Assembly (NCBI GenBank): GCA_014859345.1
Contig: JACUUL010000020.1
Location: 1 to 35,300 of the forward strand
Source of the DNA: Thermoleophilia bacterium
GTDB taxonomy: Bacteria; Actinomycetota; Thermoleophilia; BMS3ABIN01
Length of the DNA stretch: 35,300 bases
Direction of reading: 5' to 3'
Under the pieces are notes generated by a model that saw nothing but the letters and a program-made list of their open reading frames with translations, searched no databases and was not told the DNA's origin. Below are positions 26,854 to 35,300 of this stretch, in pieces; the stretch's first letter is position 1; every line of letters begins with the position of its first letter. The position numbers and the translations under genes were made by a program.

Positions 26854-26876
26854 ACTTGTGAAATTCTATCACAAGT
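26854..26876 (-). promoter_or_regulatory. Inverted repeat abutting the valS start, over a -10-like box
   Basis: ACTTGTG and CACAAGT form a perfect 7-base inverted repeat with a 9-base spacer. The spacer contains TAGAAT (minus strand, 26868-26863), a fair -10 box that would start transcription about three bases before the GTG. A matching -35 is not clear. It could be an operator for a near-leaderless valS, an RNA hairpin hiding the start, or chance. Confidence 0.45.
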
Positions 26877-27026
26877 CCTTAACGCAACAGGCCCAGGAAA
26901 CACGGGAAAAGGAGCATGAAAGGCCGGGTTGCAGCGAGAGTTCGGACACAGAGGGATGAAGATTGGCCGGCTTGTGCCTCATCAGAAGGATTCCGGAGCA
27001 AAGCCGCACCGTAGTTTGGCGGAATG

Positions 27027-29411
27027 TTAGACGAACAGCGGGTCCAGCGCCTGCGCGAAATCATCCACGAAAACGAATTCCAGCCCCTTTCGCACGTTTG
27101 GGGGCAGCTCTTTGACCTCGGGCTCGTTTGCCTTGGGCAGGACGACTGTTTTGACTCCGGCGCGGGCCGCAGCCAGGCATTTTTCCCGCAGTCCGCCGAT
27201 GCGCAGCACTTTGCCTCGCAGGGTAATCTCTCCCGTACATGCCACTGCCGGCCGGATGGCGTGACCGCTGATGGCCGAAAGCATAGAAGCAGCCAGGGCG
27301 ATTCCCGCCGATGGGCCATCCTTGGGGATGCCGCCCTCGGGCACGTGCAGCCTGAGGTCCTTTCCGTTCATCTCCCATTTGCCGGCCGCGTCAAAGGCAG
27401 GCGCGGTTTTCCTGAAAAGAGTCTTGAACCGCGGATCGGCATCGACTTTGGAGAGCAGATAGCCCCAGGCGGTCGAGGCTGATTCCTGCATGACGTCCCC
27501 CAGCTGGCCGGTGAGCACCAGTTCGCCCTTGCCAGATGAAACTATCGTCTCGATTGTAAGCACCTCGCCGCCGTCGGCTGTATAGGCAAGACCCAGGCTG
27601 GCCCCTCGCAGCGGCCGGCGCTCCAGGCGCATCTCCGGGAAAGGCGCCGGTCCCAGGTATTTCTCCAGCGAGGTCCCGGTAACGCGAACCGGCAGTCTTA
27701 TTCCGTCTTCCAGGTAGCCACGGGCAATCTTGCGGTAGATCTTGCGGATAGCGCGCTCCAGGTCGCGCACTCCTGACTCGCGGGTATAAAACCTGATTAC
27801 CGCCTTCAGGGCAGCGGCTGAGAAAACCACGCTGCTTTTTTTCATTCCTGACTCTGTGGCTATCTTGGGCAGCAGATGCCGCTTGACGATCTGCTCCTTC
27901 TCCTCAAAGGTATATCCCGACAGACTTATGGCTTCCAGGCGGTCGTAAAGCGTCGGGGGGATCCCATCCTCATGATTTGCCGTTGTGAGAAACAGGATCT
28001 TCGAGAGATCATATTCAAGCTCCAGGTAGTTGTCACGGAACTCCCCATTCTGCAGGGGGTCCAGCACCTCCATGAGCGCCGCGGCGGGATTGCCGCGGAA
28101 ATCGGAGTCCATCTTGTCTATTTCGTCCAGCAGGACCACGGCATTGTCCACCTTGGCCTTGCCGATTGCGGCTATGATCCGGCCCGGCATTGCTCCCACG
28201 TATGTGCGCCGGTGCCCCCGGATCTCTGCCTCGTCGCGGACCCCGCCCAGCGATATCCGCACGAAAGGACGCTCCAGGGCGTCGGCGATGGCCCTGGCCA
28301 CGGAACTCTTCCCAACTCCCGGCGGGCCCACGAAACAAAGGGTGGTGTTGGGCTGGTCCTGACCCAGAAGCTTGCCCACCGCCAGGAACTCCAGGATCCT
28401 TTCCTTGACTTTCTTCAGGCTGTAATGGGTTTTGTCCAGATGCCGGGAGACCGCGGGAATCTCGTAATCGGATTTCTCAGCGAGATCGCCCCAGGGCAGG
28501 GCAAAGACGTTATCCAGGTAGTTTCTTATGACCGACACCTCCGGCGACATGGGCGACACCGATTTGAGCTTGTTGATCTCCTTGCGTATCGCCTCGCGGG
28601 CGGCCAGGTTCATCCGTTTCTCCTCGAGCTGACGGAGATATTCCTGAATCGGCTCGTCCTCGGCCTCCGGCGCATGGTCAAGCTCCTCCCGGATGACTTT
28701 GAGCTTCTCATGCAGGAAAATCTGCCTCTGAGTGGACTCGATCCGGTTCTGGACCTTCTGGTTTAGGTCTTGCTCCATATCAAGCACGGCGTTTTCCTCG
28801 ACCAGCAGCTCCAGCACAGCGCTCAGCCGCTTCTCCACATCCCCCATCTCCAGCAGTTCCTGTTTCTTTTCGAAGGGAAGCATGATATGGGCGGCGGCGG
28901 CGTCAGCCAGTTCGTCCGGCTCGGTAACGGCTCCAACGACGTGGCTTATCTCATCGGGGACGGCCGGATTGGTTTCCACGTATCTGATGAACTCCCTGTA
29001 CACCCCCCGCGCCAGGGCGCCTACCCGCTCTTCCGATCCCTCTTTCCAGCCGGTTCTCAGCGGTGAATAACTGACTTGGAAATGCGGCGTGATAGACACG
29101 AAATCCCGGATGAGGACCCTGCTTATACCCTCTACAAGGGCCTTTATGGAGCCGTCCGGCAATTTGTAGAGCTGAACCACCGTGGCCATCGTGCCCACGC
29201 GCACGATGTCGTTTACGCCCGGATCCTCGACCTCGGGCTCTTTCTGGATGGAAAGGATGATGGACGACTTGTCTGAATAGGCCTGCTCCAGCGCCTTCAC
29301 CGACTTTTCGCGGCCCACGAAAATAGGCGCGACCATCCGCGGAAATACTACGAGTTCTCTGGTTGGAAGTAGCGGTAGCTGTTGCTCGGGTTTATGCCGA
29401 CTCTTCGTCAA
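27027..29411 (-). CDS. lon: ATP-dependent protease Lon (LonA)
   Basis: Lon degrades damaged and regulatory proteins in the cytoplasm. The N-terminal substrate domain begins [27 protein letters not shown] long coiled coil (about 200-285) leads to the AAA+ module with Walker A GPPGVGKS (362-369) and Walker [11 protein letters not shown] (425-434). The C-terminal protease carries Ser701 in P-K-D-G-P-S-A-G and Lys744, spaced 43 residues apart as in other Lon proteins. At 794 residues it is typical LonA. The start is TTG at 29411, within the end of clpX (20-base overlap), implying coupled translation. No CIRCE-like element is seen upstream. Confidence 0.97.
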   Translation of the reverse strand: MTKSRHKPEQQLPLLPTRELVVFPRMVAPIFVGREKSVKALEQAYSDKSSIILSIQKEPEVEDPGVNDIVRVGTMATVVQLYKLPDGSIKALVEGISRVLIRDFVSITPHFQVSYSPLRTGWKEGSEERVGALARGVYREFIRYVETNPAVPDEISHVVGAVTEPDELADAAAAHIMLPFEKKQELLEMGDVEKRLSAVLELLVEENAVLDMEQDLNQKVQNRIESTQRQIFLHEKLKVIREELDHAPEAEDEPIQEYLRQLEEKRMNLAAREAIRKEINKLKSVSPMSPEVSVIRNYLDNVFALPWGDLAEKSDYEIPAVSRHLDKTHYSLKKVKERILEFLAVGKLLGQDQPNTTLCFVGPPGVGKSSVARAIADALERPFVRISLGGVRDEAEIRGHRRTYVGAMPGRIIAAIGKAKVDNAVVLLDEIDKMDSDFRGNPAAALMEVLDPLQNGEFRDNYLELEYDLSKILFLTTANHEDGIPPTLYDRLEAISLSGYTFEEKEQIVKRHLLPKIATESGMKKSSVVFSAAALKAVIRFYTRESGVRDLERAIRKIYRKIARGYLEDGIRLPVRVTGTSLEKYLGPAPFPEMRLERRPLRGASLGLAYTADGGEVLTIETIVSSGKGELVLTGQLGDVMQESASTAWGYLLSKVDADPRFKTLFRKTAPAFDAAGKWEMNGKDLRLHVPEGGIPKDGPSAGIALAASMLSAISGHAIRPAVACTGEITLRGKVLRIGGLREKCLAAARAGVKTVVLPKANEPEVKELPPNVRKGLEFVFVDDFAQALDPLFV

Positions 29412-30669
29412 GTTCTGGCAGCACTCTCTCCGCCTCCGTCACCAGCGTCGGATCGATCTCGCGATCGATGGTTTCCCTGGTAACAACACACTTGCGCACG
29501 TCACCTCGCGACGGAAGCTCAAACATCACATTTAGCAGGGATTGCTCAATGATAGAGCGGAGTCCCCGGGCGCCGGTTTCCAGCTTCAGGGCTTTGTCGG
29601 CGATAGCTTCCAGCGAATCCGGCGCGAAGACGAGCTCTATGTCATCAAACCTGAAGAATTTCTCGTACTGCTTGACCAGGGCGTTCCGGGGCGTTGTAAG
29701 AATCCGCACAAGGTCTGCCTTGCTCAGATTATGGATCGCCGTTACAACCGGCAGACGGCCGATGAATTCAGGGATGAGGCCATACTCGAGCAGATCCTCG
29801 GGCATGACCTGGGCGAAAACGCTGCCAATGTCCCGCTCTATCCGGCTCCTGACGTCGGCGCCGAAGCCCATGCCCTTGTGCCCCACGCGGCGCTCGATCA
29901 CCTTGTCCAGGTGTGCGAAGGCGCCGCCGCATATGAAGAGGACATTGGTGGTATCGATATTGAGAAATTCCTGATGCGGGTGTTTACGCCCGCCCTGCGG
30001 GGGCACGCTGGCAACCGTGCCTTCAAGGATCTTGAGAAGCGCCTGCTGTACACCCTCGCCGGAGACGTCCCTGGTAATGGAGGGATTGTCGGCCCGCCGG
30101 GCGATCTTGTCCACCTCATCGATGTAGATGATGCCGGTCTCGGCTTTTTTTACGTCGAAGTCGGCGGCCTGGATCAGCTTCAGGAGTATGTTCTCCACGT
30201 CCTCGCCCACGTAACCGGCTTCGGTGAGCGCGGTCGCGTCGGCAATGGCGAAGGGAACGTTCAGGAATCGGGCCAGCGTCTGCGCCAGCAGCGTCTTGCC
30301 GCAGCCGGTCGGACCGAGAAGCAGGATGTTCGATTTCTGCAGCTCGACTTCGCCGGAATCGGTGTCGGCCGCGGCCATCTGCACCCGCTTGTAATGGTTA
30401 TAAACAGCGACGGCCAGGGTTCGCTTGGCTTCCTCCTGGCCTACCACGTACTCATTGAGCGCCTCGTAGATCTCCGTCGGCTTGGGCAGATTCTCCAGAT
30501 CGATATTCGGCGGAGCCGAGAGCTCCTCGTCGATGATCTCGTTGCAGAGATCGATGCATTCGTCGCAAATATACACGCCGGGACCGGCGATGAGCTTTTT
30601 TACCTGCCTCTGGGACTTGCCGCAGAAGCTGCACAGCAGCTGCTCGTTTCCATCGGTAGGTCGCGCCAT
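29392..30669 (-). CDS. clpX: ClpX, ATPase subunit of ClpXP
   Basis: ClpX unfolds substrates and feeds them to ClpP. The N-terminal zinc domain has C13/C16 and C35/C38; then Walker A GPTGCGKT (119-126), pore loop GYVG (152-155), Walker B IIYIDEVD (180-187) and the RKH loop (228-230). The ClpP-docking IGF loop reads M267-G-F here, a conservative change. The length of 425 is standard. ATG 30669 has a GGGGGA ribosome binding site, four bases after the clpP stop. Confidence 0.98.
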   Translation of the reverse strand: MARPTDGNEQLLCSFCGKSQRQVKKLIAGPGVYICDECIDLCNEIIDEELSAPPNIDLENLPKPTEIYEALNEYVVGQEEAKRTLAVAVYNHYKRVQMAAADTDSGEVELQKSNILLLGPTGCGKTLLAQTLARFLNVPFAIADATALTEAGYVGEDVENILLKLIQAADFDVKKAETGIIYIDEVDKIARRADNPSITRDVSGEGVQQALLKILEGTVASVPPQGGRKHPHQEFLNIDTTNVLFICGGAFAHLDKVIERRVGHKGMGFGADVRSRIERDIGSVFAQVMPEDLLEYGLIPEFIGRLPVVTAIHNLSKADLVRILTTPRNALVKQYEKFFRFDDIELVFAPDSLEAIADKALKLETGARGLRSIIEQSLLNVMFELPSRGDVRKCVVTRETIDREIDPTLVTEAERVLPELDEESA

Positions 30670-30673
30670 TGGG

Positions 30674-31297
30674 TTATTCCCCCTTAACTGTAGTCCGGTG
30701 TTCTATGACCCGGTCGATTATGCCGTATTCCTGGGCCTCCTTAGCATTCATAAAGAAATCCCGGTCGGTGTCCTGCGCCACCTTCTCGAGAGGTTGTCCG
30801 GTGTGCATTGCGAGGATTTCATCGAGATGTTTGCGTAGCGACAAGGCCTCACGGGCATGGATTTCTATGTCGGCCGCCGGGCCCTGAAAACCGCCGGAAA
30901 GCTGGTGAATCAGAATCTTGGCATTAGGCAGCGCGAACCGCTTGCCTTTTTCGCCTCCCGCGAGTATCAAGGCCCCCATGCTCATCGCTATCCCCACGCA
31001 GGTAGTTACCACATTAGGCTTGATAAACTGCATTGTATCATAGATGGCCAGACCGGCATAGACTGACCCGCCGGGTGAATTTATGTACAGATTTATGTCC
31101 TTGTCCGGATCATCGGACTCCAGATGGAGCAGCTGCGCCACAATGACATTGGCGACTTCTTCGTTGATCCCGCTGCCGAGAAATATTATCCGCTCGTTAA
31201 GGAGGCGTGAGTAGATATCGAACGCCCGCTCGCCGCGGCTTGTCTGTTCGATGACCATTGGGATTAGTGGCATTTGATTTTGCACCTCGTTCTTCAT
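30674..31297 (-). CDS. clpP: ClpP, proteolytic subunit
   Basis: A serine protease that forms a double-ring barrel with ClpX. The catalytic triad is Ser106 (in A-M-S-M-G-A), His131 (in L-I-H-Q-L-S-G-G) and Asp180 (in D-T-D-R-D). The residue after H-Q is normally proline; here it is leucine, a mild oddity. Length is 207 residues. The N-terminus ([33 protein letters not shown] as separate segments, MPLIP being the usual start of the mature form) is ordinary. AGGA lies four bases before ATG 31297. It follows tig by 61 bases and precedes clpX by 4, the classical tig-clpP-clpX-lon order. Confidence 0.97.
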   Translation of the reverse strand: MKNEVQNQMPLIPMVIEQTSRGERAFDIYSRLLNERIIFLGSGINEEVANVIVAQLLHLESDDPDKDINLYINSPGGSVYAGLAIYDTMQFIKPNVVTTCVGIAMSMGALILAGGEKGKRFALPNAKILIHQLSGGFQGPAADIEIHAREALSLRKHLDEILAMHTGQPLEKVAQDTDRDFFMNAKEAQEYGIIDRVIEHRTTVKGE

Positions 31298-31358
31298 AGT
31301 TTCCTGGATCCTGGTTTTCTCGTTGATTAAATATTTTTTTGCGTTATCAGGCGCATAT

Positions 31359-32756
31359 TCATGGCGTGATGATTCCTGACTCCTTCTCTTCCTTTTCCTT
31401 CTCTTCCGGCGATACTGCTCCTGCTTTTTTCAGCACCGGTATGGCGTGCTCCGCGATGTAGGCGGCCGCCTTTTTGTGAATCAGGTCGTCGCGGACGATG
31501 CCGGTGCGGCCCTTCTGTTTCATCTCCAGGATGAGCTCTTCCGGCTCCTTGCCTACCCGGGGAGCGGCCTTGCGGATCTCTTCCTCCACCTCTTCTTCAG
31601 CGACCTCGATGTCCTCGATATCGGCTACTGTTTCCAGGACTGCTTCGCGTTTCAGAACTGTTTCGGCCTGAGTCCGGAAATGCTCGGCGAACTTCTCCTT
31701 CTCCTCAGCGGACTGATTCAGATACTGGTCCGCGCTGACACCCCTGGCCTGAAGAGAGGTGACAAAATCCATCTCCAGCTCGTGCGCCCTTGTCGCGACC
31801 GCCTGCGGCGGTATCTCCACCTCCGCCTCGTTTACGGCTTTTTCCACCGCCCTGGCGCGAAAGGCCTTCTCGGCTTCCTCCTCGCCGGCATCCTGGAGGC
31901 GGGCCTTGATGCCTTCCCTCATCTCGGCGATGGAGTCGAACTCGCTGTTTTCTTTGGCGAATTCATCGTCGGCCTCCGGCAGAACGCGCTCCTTGATTTC
32001 CTTCACAGTGACGTCGAATTCGACATCCTGGCTGGCCAGACGCTCCGGCTTGTAATCCTCCGGGAAAGCAAGCTTAAAACTCTTCGATTGGCCTTTCTCC
32101 ATTCCTTCAATCTGATCCTCAAATCCGGGAATGAACTGCTTGCTGCCCAGTTCGAGCATATAGTCCTTGCTGGCGCCGCCCTCCAGGGGCTCACCATCAA
32201 GGTAGCCTGTGAAATCAATCAACACATAATCGCCCTCCCCAGCCGGGCGCGCGACCTTTACTTCCTCGAGCCGGCCCAGGCGCCTGCGCAGCATATCCAC
32301 CTGTTCGTCCACGTCGGCATCGGTCACGCTCACGACGTCTTTCTCCACTTCCATGCCGGTATATTTGCCTACCTTTGGCCGGGGCATGACTGCCGCGACC
32401 GCCTTGAAAGCTAAGGGAATCTTCTCATCCAGCAACTCATCCAGTCCGGCTTCCGAATCCGCAAGGTCGACTTCGGGCTGGTCCACCGGCTTGATGCCAG
32501 AGCCGTCGATGGCCCGCTGCAACCAGCCCGGCAGGGCGTCTTCAAGGGTCTGAGCCAGGATGGCATCCTTGCCGAAACGCTGGACGATGAGATTTCGCGG
32601 CACCTTTCCCGGCCTGAATCCGGACATCCTTACTTCGCGGGAAAGCTTTCTGACCGTCTTATCAACCTGGAGCCTGAGTTCTTCAGCCGGCACCTCGACA
32701 TCGAGCCGCACCTTGTTGTCTGGCAATGAAGTGACAGTCGTTTTTAGGTCTGTCAT
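31359..32756 (-). CDS. tig: Trigger factor
   Basis: A ribosome-bound chaperone and prolyl isomerase. The N-terminal domain has the ribosome-docking signature GFRPGKVP (46-53). The FKBP-type domain follows at about 165-260 ([13 protein letters not shown] and [15 protein letters not shown]), and the C-terminal helical arms end in a Lys/Glu-rich tail. At 465 residues it is slightly longer than the E. coli protein (432). ATG 32756 has a GGGAG ribosome binding site. It is the first gene of the chaperone-protease run. Confidence 0.97.
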   Translation of the reverse strand: MTDLKTTVTSLPDNKVRLDVEVPAEELRLQVDKTVRKLSREVRMSGFRPGKVPRNLIVQRFGKDAILAQTLEDALPGWLQRAIDGSGIKPVDQPEVDLADSEAGLDELLDEKIPLAFKAVAAVMPRPKVGKYTGMEVEKDVVSVTDADVDEQVDMLRRRLGRLEEVKVARPAGEGDYVLIDFTGYLDGEPLEGGASKDYMLELGSKQFIPGFEDQIEGMEKGQSKSFKLAFPEDYKPERLASQDVEFDVTVKEIKERVLPEADDEFAKENSEFDSIAEMREGIKARLQDAGEEEAEKAFRARAVEKAVNEAEVEIPPQAVATRAHELEMDFVTSLQARGVSADQYLNQSAEEKEKFAEHFRTQAETVLKREAVLETVADIEDIEVAEEEVEEEIRKAAPRVGKEPEELILEMKQKGRTGIVRDDLIHKKAAAYIAEHAIPVLKKAGAVSPEEKEKEEKESGIITP

Positions 32757-32873
32757 TAATCTCCCGTTTTAAATTGATTGGTGATTTTCCCGGTCATCCT
32801 GGCCATAATCCCGACAATGGAGAGGCAAGCCCCGAGGCAACCAGGCGCGGCTAACAGTAAGCGCCAATCCTAG

Positions 32874-32903
32874 ATGTTAATGAAGATTGGCCCCGAAGTC
32901 CAA
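32874..32903 (-). promoter_or_regulatory. Possible promoter for tig-clpP-clpX-lon
   Basis: TTGGAC (32903-32898) and TAACAT (32879-32874) are 18 bases apart on the minus strand. The -10 is only a fair match. The leader would be about 110 bases. Confidence 0.35.
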
Positions 32904-32942
32904 ATCGAGGCCGGAAAAATCAAAAAAACTCAGTAATGTGTA

Positions 32943-32957
32943 CCCGGTAAGCCCGGG
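32943..32957 (-). terminator. Possible terminator after the TSUP permease gene
   Basis: CCCGG and CCGGG form a 5-base perfect stem with a 5-base loop about ten bases after the stop at 32968. A T-run (seven T, then five more after a GA) follows only about 12 bases later, so the match to a standard terminator is poor. Confidence 0.3.
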
Positions 32958-32967
32958 CCAGGTATCC

Positions 32968-33687
32968 CTACGGAAACGCCACCAGCTTCAATCCCACAAG
33001 GAGTAAAAACACGGCCACGACCTTTCGGAAATTTTCCTGTGGAATGCGAACTACCACTCTCTTGGCCAGTTTCGCGCCCAGGAACGATAACGGAATGAAG
33101 AGCGCCAGGCCCCACCAGAGACGGTCCGGCAGTGTCGCCCCGCCAGCGAAATAAGTGATTATGCGGGTAGAATCCACCATGAGGCCGATAGCTCCGGCGG
33201 TGGCGATATACACGGCTTTTGGCAGATCGAAAGCAGTTAAAAACATCCCCCGCACCGCGCCGCCGATACCGAACATGCCGGCGAAAAAACCCGACAGGGC
33301 GCCGCCAGCCGCCGCTGTGACGCCTGTCGCGGGAACCTTGTACCTGGCCTTGATAAAAAGAAAAAGCGCATACCCAAAAAGAAACATGCCCAGCAACCGG
33401 AGAAGCATGGTGCTTTCCGCTGCCAGCGACACGGAAGCACCGATATAGCTGGCCGCCAGCCCCGTGAAGCCAAACAGGGCGGCAAGCCCGAGATGGAATC
33501 CCCTGCGGAACAGAGCTACCTTCCAGATATTCCCGAACCAGTGAATGATAGCCACCAGGAAGATGGCCTCGACCGGCGGCAAGAAGACCGCCAGGACCGG
33601 GATCATGATGGTGGAGGTGCCGAAACCGCTCAGCGTCCCGACGGCGCTGGCTAGCAAGGTCAGCAAAGCGATTAGCAGTATCTCCAT
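32968..33687 (-). CDS. TSUP (TauE/SafE-type) membrane permease
   Basis: A member of the sulfite-exporter TauE/SafE (TSUP) family, which carries sulfur-containing or small organic anions across the membrane. The 239 residues form about seven or eight hydrophobic helices in two related halves, each beginning with a glycine-rich motif (AVGTLSGFGTSTIMIPVL near the start and GALSGFFAGMFGIGGAVRG in the middle), as usual in the family. ATG 33687 is chosen because the longer open frame would run through the tRNA-Leu gene. A GGGA precedes it. No sulfur-metabolism gene is nearby, so the substrate is unknown. Confidence 0.85.
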   Translation of the reverse strand: MEILLIALLTLLASAVGTLSGFGTSTIMIPVLAVFLPPVEAIFLVAIIHWFGNIWKVALFRRGFHLGLAALFGFTGLAASYIGASVSLAAESTMLLRLLGMFLFGYALFLFIKARYKVPATGVTAAAGGALSGFFAGMFGIGGAVRGMFLTAFDLPKAVYIATAGAIGLMVDSTRIITYFAGGATLPDRLWWGLALFIPLSFLGAKLAKRVVVRIPQENFRKVVAVFLLLVGLKLVAFP

Positions 33688-33716
33688 AATCCCGCGATTG
33701 CCACCTGCGGAGTTCC

Positions 33717-33803
33717 TGGTGCGGGCGAGAGGATTTGAACCTCCATAGGGGATAACCCTACCAGCTCCTAAGGCTGGCGCGTCTGCCATTCCGCCACGCC
33801 CGC
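33717..33803 (-). tRNA. tRNA-Leu(UAG) with encoded CCA
   Basis: Read on the minus strand, GCGGGCG pairs with CGCCCGC in the acceptor stem; CCAGC and GCTGG enclose the anticodon loop CTTAGGA, giving anticodon TAG. A long variable arm (AGGG...CCCT) marks a class II leucine tRNA. The T-arm GGAGG-TTCAAAT-CCTCT follows. The discriminator is A (33720) and CCA is encoded (33719-33717). Confidence 0.96.
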
Positions 33804-33812
33804 ATCCACCGG

Positions 33813-33821
33813 ATTCTACCA
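33813..33821 (-). promoter_or_regulatory. Extended -10 promoter for tRNA-Leu
   Basis: TGGTAGAAT (minus strand) is an extended -10 element ending nine bases before the mature 5' end of the tRNA. No good -35 hexamer is seen, as is usual with extended -10 promoters. Confidence 0.5.
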
Positions 33822-33914
33822 GACTGCCGGCGTGTTTTTGGATTGAGAAAGGTGCCGATTTACAGATAGTTGATCAAGACAAGGAATGATCCACGCTGAC
33901 GCTGACCGCGCTGC

Positions 33915-34475
33915 TTATCTCTGCTCCCTGGCGGCTCTTTCGGCCCGGTCCGCGATCTGATTCAGAATCTCTGTTGCTTCTATCAGGCATTTGCCCCCTT
34001 TGCGCGCCTCCGGCGAGCCGGGATCCTCCTCGATCATCTGCGCGCAATACTCGACGAACCGCCGCAGACCGGGTATTTCGCCGTGCCAGACGCCGGCAGC
34101 CGCCTTCGCCCTTTCCGAGTCCCCGCTTTCGGCGAGGATGCGCCTGATATCCTCAGCTATCGAGCCGTCTCCTTCTCCGAAGACGATATCCATGTACATC
34201 CTGAGGCTCGTCTTCTCGCTGTCGATCTTCCCCTGCTTCTCGGCCTCCGACATGAGAGTACTCTTTAAGATGCTCTTTTTCTCATCCGCAAACCGGATGA
34301 TCTCGTCCCCGAGGCTCCTGAGCCTCATACGAGCCTCGTTGCTTATCTGTATCACCGGATCCAACAATATCTCCCCTGGCTTATCTTTATTGCCTTCTTC
34401 CATGTTTTTTATTCCGGTATCTTGCCCAGACTGCCTGTCATCCCTCTTTCGCTCAAGGTCCGAGACGGTGGTCAA
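33915..34475 (-). CDS. Hypothetical helical soluble protein
   Basis: I do not recognise this protein. It is hydrophilic, rich in Glu, Arg, Lys and Ala, with no signal peptide, membrane helix or cysteine cluster. Long predicted helices cover about 40-85 (IQISNEARMRLRSLGDE onward) and 150-186 (CLIEATEILNQIADRAERAARE as part of it). The open frame starts at TTG 34475, immediately beside the tandem repeat and without a ribosome binding site. An in-frame ATG at 34403 (MEEGNKDKPGE) would give 162 residues and is a possible start. It is divergent from the tyrosinase-like gene and lies upstream of tRNA-Leu. Confidence 0.65.
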   Translation of the reverse strand: MTTVSDLERKRDDRQSGQDTGIKNMEEGNKDKPGEILLDPVIQISNEARMRLRSLGDEIIRFADEKKSILKSTLMSEAEKQGKIDSEKTSLRMYMDIVFGEGDGSIAEDIRRILAESGDSERAKAAAGVWHGEIPGLRRFVEYCAQMIEEDPGSPEARKGGKCLIEATEILNQIADRAERAAREQR

Positions 34476-34477
34476 GA

Positions 34478-34513
34478 ATCCGCTTGTTTATCCGCTTGTT
34501 TATCCGCTTGTTT
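34478..34513. repeat. Three perfect tandem copies of a 12-bp unit
   Basis: ATCCGCTTGTTT is repeated three times without mismatch or spacer, followed by CAATAAAA. It lies three bases upstream of the TTG start of the hypothetical gene, in the 206-base gap between two divergent genes. It may be a slippage-prone minisatellite or a set of protein-binding sites. On the minus strand it contains in-frame TAA stops relative to the hypothetical gene, so it is not coding. Confidence 0.9.
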
Positions 34514-34681
34514 CAATAAAATTCCGGGTGCCCTATTGCGTCTTGTCCGAATATCTGGAGCTGTCCGGGCGAAAAAACGGGTATAGGATGAGGCAGGGGT
34601 GCTGCCTGAAATCAGCAGAGTGATTCATGCCGAGTGACAATTGAATGCCTCTGTCAATCCGACCGCAAGCAGAGGAGGCCA

Positions 34682-35230
34682 GTGGGAAACCGTCCCCACC
34701 TAAACAGCTTTACGCCAGAACAGAGATCAAGACTGGTCGCGCTGATGCTGTCCTATCTCACCGACTCCGTGGTCGCCGACCATCTTAAAATCATTCACTT
34801 CGGCGAGAAGCACTTCACCGGGCATCGCGATTACGTGGCGAAACTGGAGGAATATCTGCTCAGAGAAGGAGCCACGGAATTCGTGCCTCTGCCGCAATGG
34901 GATCCGGCCAAACCCGTGCCGCCGGAATTCAACGTTGTGAAAGCCAGGGATGCTGGCACTCCACGACCGCCGCTCGTTAACCTCAATCCCGGACTGCCAC
35001 TGCCTGAACGCTTTGTCCTGCCCACGCTCTGTGAGTTCAGAGACGCTGACACCCTGGCTAATGAAGTCAATCCCTGGCATGTGCACGTTCACACCGCCAT
35101 CGGCGGTTCCATGGGCCACTTCCCCAGCACTGCCGCCGCGCCGATATTCTGGTGTTTTCATGCGTATGTGGGGGAGATTTATGAGGAGTGGCTGCGCCAC
35201 TGTCAGGGAGAAGGGACAAAGGACAACTGA
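34682..35230 (+). CDS. Short tyrosinase-like copper protein
   Basis: The 182 residues resemble the central domain of tyrosinases and hemocyanin-like type 3 copper proteins, which oxidise phenols with O2. The CuA helix reads H39-F-G-E-K-H-F-T-G-H48-R-D-Y-V-A-K-L-E; the 9-residue spacing of H39 and H48 matches the tyrosinase H...FLPWHR motif. The CuB part reads H133-V-H-V-H137-T-A-I-G-G-S-M-G, then P-I-F-W-C-F-H160-A-Y-V-G-E-I-Y-E-E-W, again with canonical spacing. The first CuA histidine is not at its usual distance; H34 may substitute or it may be missing. There is no signal peptide or caddie gene. GTG 34682 is chosen because of an upstream AGAGGAGG; a GTG at 34634 is the longer alternative. 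It is the only large plus-strand gene here. Confidence 0.72.
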   Translation: MGNRPHLNSFTPEQRSRLVALMLSYLTDSVVADHLKIIHFGEKHFTGHRDYVAKLEEYLLREGATEFVPLPQWDPAKPVPPEFNVVKARDAGTPRPPLVNLNPGLPLPERFVLPTLCEFRDADTLANEVNPWHVHVHTAIGGSMGHFPSTAAAPIFWCFHAYVGEIYEEWLRHCQGEGTKDN

Positions 35231-35255
35231 TTATTTCACAAGAACGCCCTGATCC

Positions 35256-35300
<45 letters not shown>

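Noticed and set aside
26879-27319. 146-residue frame across the lon 3' end and valS leader
   Set aside because: Mostly antiframe of the Lon protease domain; the intergenic part shows no coding character.
29542-30687. Long plus-strand frame (381 residues) opposite clpX
   Set aside because: Shadow of a confidently identified ClpX gene; no start signal and no family resemblance.
31298-31358. Terminator between tig and clpP
   Set aside because: The gap is AT-rich with a T/A run but has no stem; co-transcription is more likely.
32930-33115. 61-residue frame at the 3' end of the TSUP gene
   Set aside because: Alternative-frame shadow of the permease that runs into the intergenic hairpin; no start signal.
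33688-33789. N-terminal extension of the TSUP permease up to 33789
   Set aside because: The extension would be translated from the tRNA-Leu gene; ATG 33687 begins directly at the first membrane helix.
34478-34513. CRISPR array
   Set aside because: The three 12-bp units are contiguous with no spacers and no cas genes are near.

Overview
The window looks like chromosomal core sequence from a GC-rich, rod-shaped bacterium with a peptidoglycan wall. GTG and TTG starts are common and several genes lack a clear Shine-Dalgarno sequence, with at least one good leaderless candidate. This, a type 2 PyrF, a histone-H1-like lysine/alanine/proline tail and the valS-folC pair would fit a deep-branching actinobacterium that kept MreB. 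That placement is inference; no taxonomic marker was searched. Nearly every gene is on the minus strand, so transcription runs from high to low coordinates. I see no insertion sequence, prophage, CRISPR array or defence locus.

Layout from right to left. 35256-33717: a partial tRNA-Arg(UCU), a short tyrosinase-like copper protein (the only sizeable plus-strand gene), a triple 12-bp tandem repeat, an unrecognised helical protein and tRNA-Leu(UAG). This is the most accessory-looking part. 33687-32968: a TSUP/TauE-SafE-type permease. 32756-27027: the protein quality-control run tig, clpP, clpX, lon. 26853-20592: valS, folC (with a 220-residue basic tail), a membrane double-zinc-ribbon protein, ndk and maf. 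20381-13815: the elongasome block mreB, mreC, mreD, mrdA (PBP2), rodA, closely packed and led by a good promoter, followed by a DUF697-like gene. 13748-11217: the split pair of a B12-binding-type radical SAM protein and its DUF2344 partner. 10867-6844: RNase E/G, ribosomal proteins L21 and L27, and the GTPase Obg, an arrangement found next to mre genes in many bacteria. 6671-4061: pyrF, a membrane-anchored LysM protein and a D,D-carboxypeptidase. 4008-3061: a PfkB-family sugar kinase ending at a strong bidirectional terminator. 2687-1: a GT4 glycosyltransferase, a possible tiny membrane protein on the plus strand, plsX, and the first codons of another gene.

Functionally the window ties cell-wall elongation (MreBCD, PBP2, RodA, with the carboxypeptidase and LysM protein trimming or binding peptidoglycan) to ribosome and RNA metabolism (L21, L27, Obg, RNase E/G, ValS) and protein folding and turnover (trigger factor, ClpXP, Lon). 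Most genes are ordinary housekeeping genes. The points that merit a second look are: two genes where a good Shine-Dalgarno sequence sits five bases before an ATC codon (mreB and the radical SAM gene); the H1-like tail fused to FolC; a KH-like plus TRAM-like C-terminus on the RNase E/G; the short tyrosinase-like protein between two tRNA genes; an inverted repeat abutting the valS start; and the DUF697-like gene overlapping rodA. I did not find a clearly new multi-gene system.
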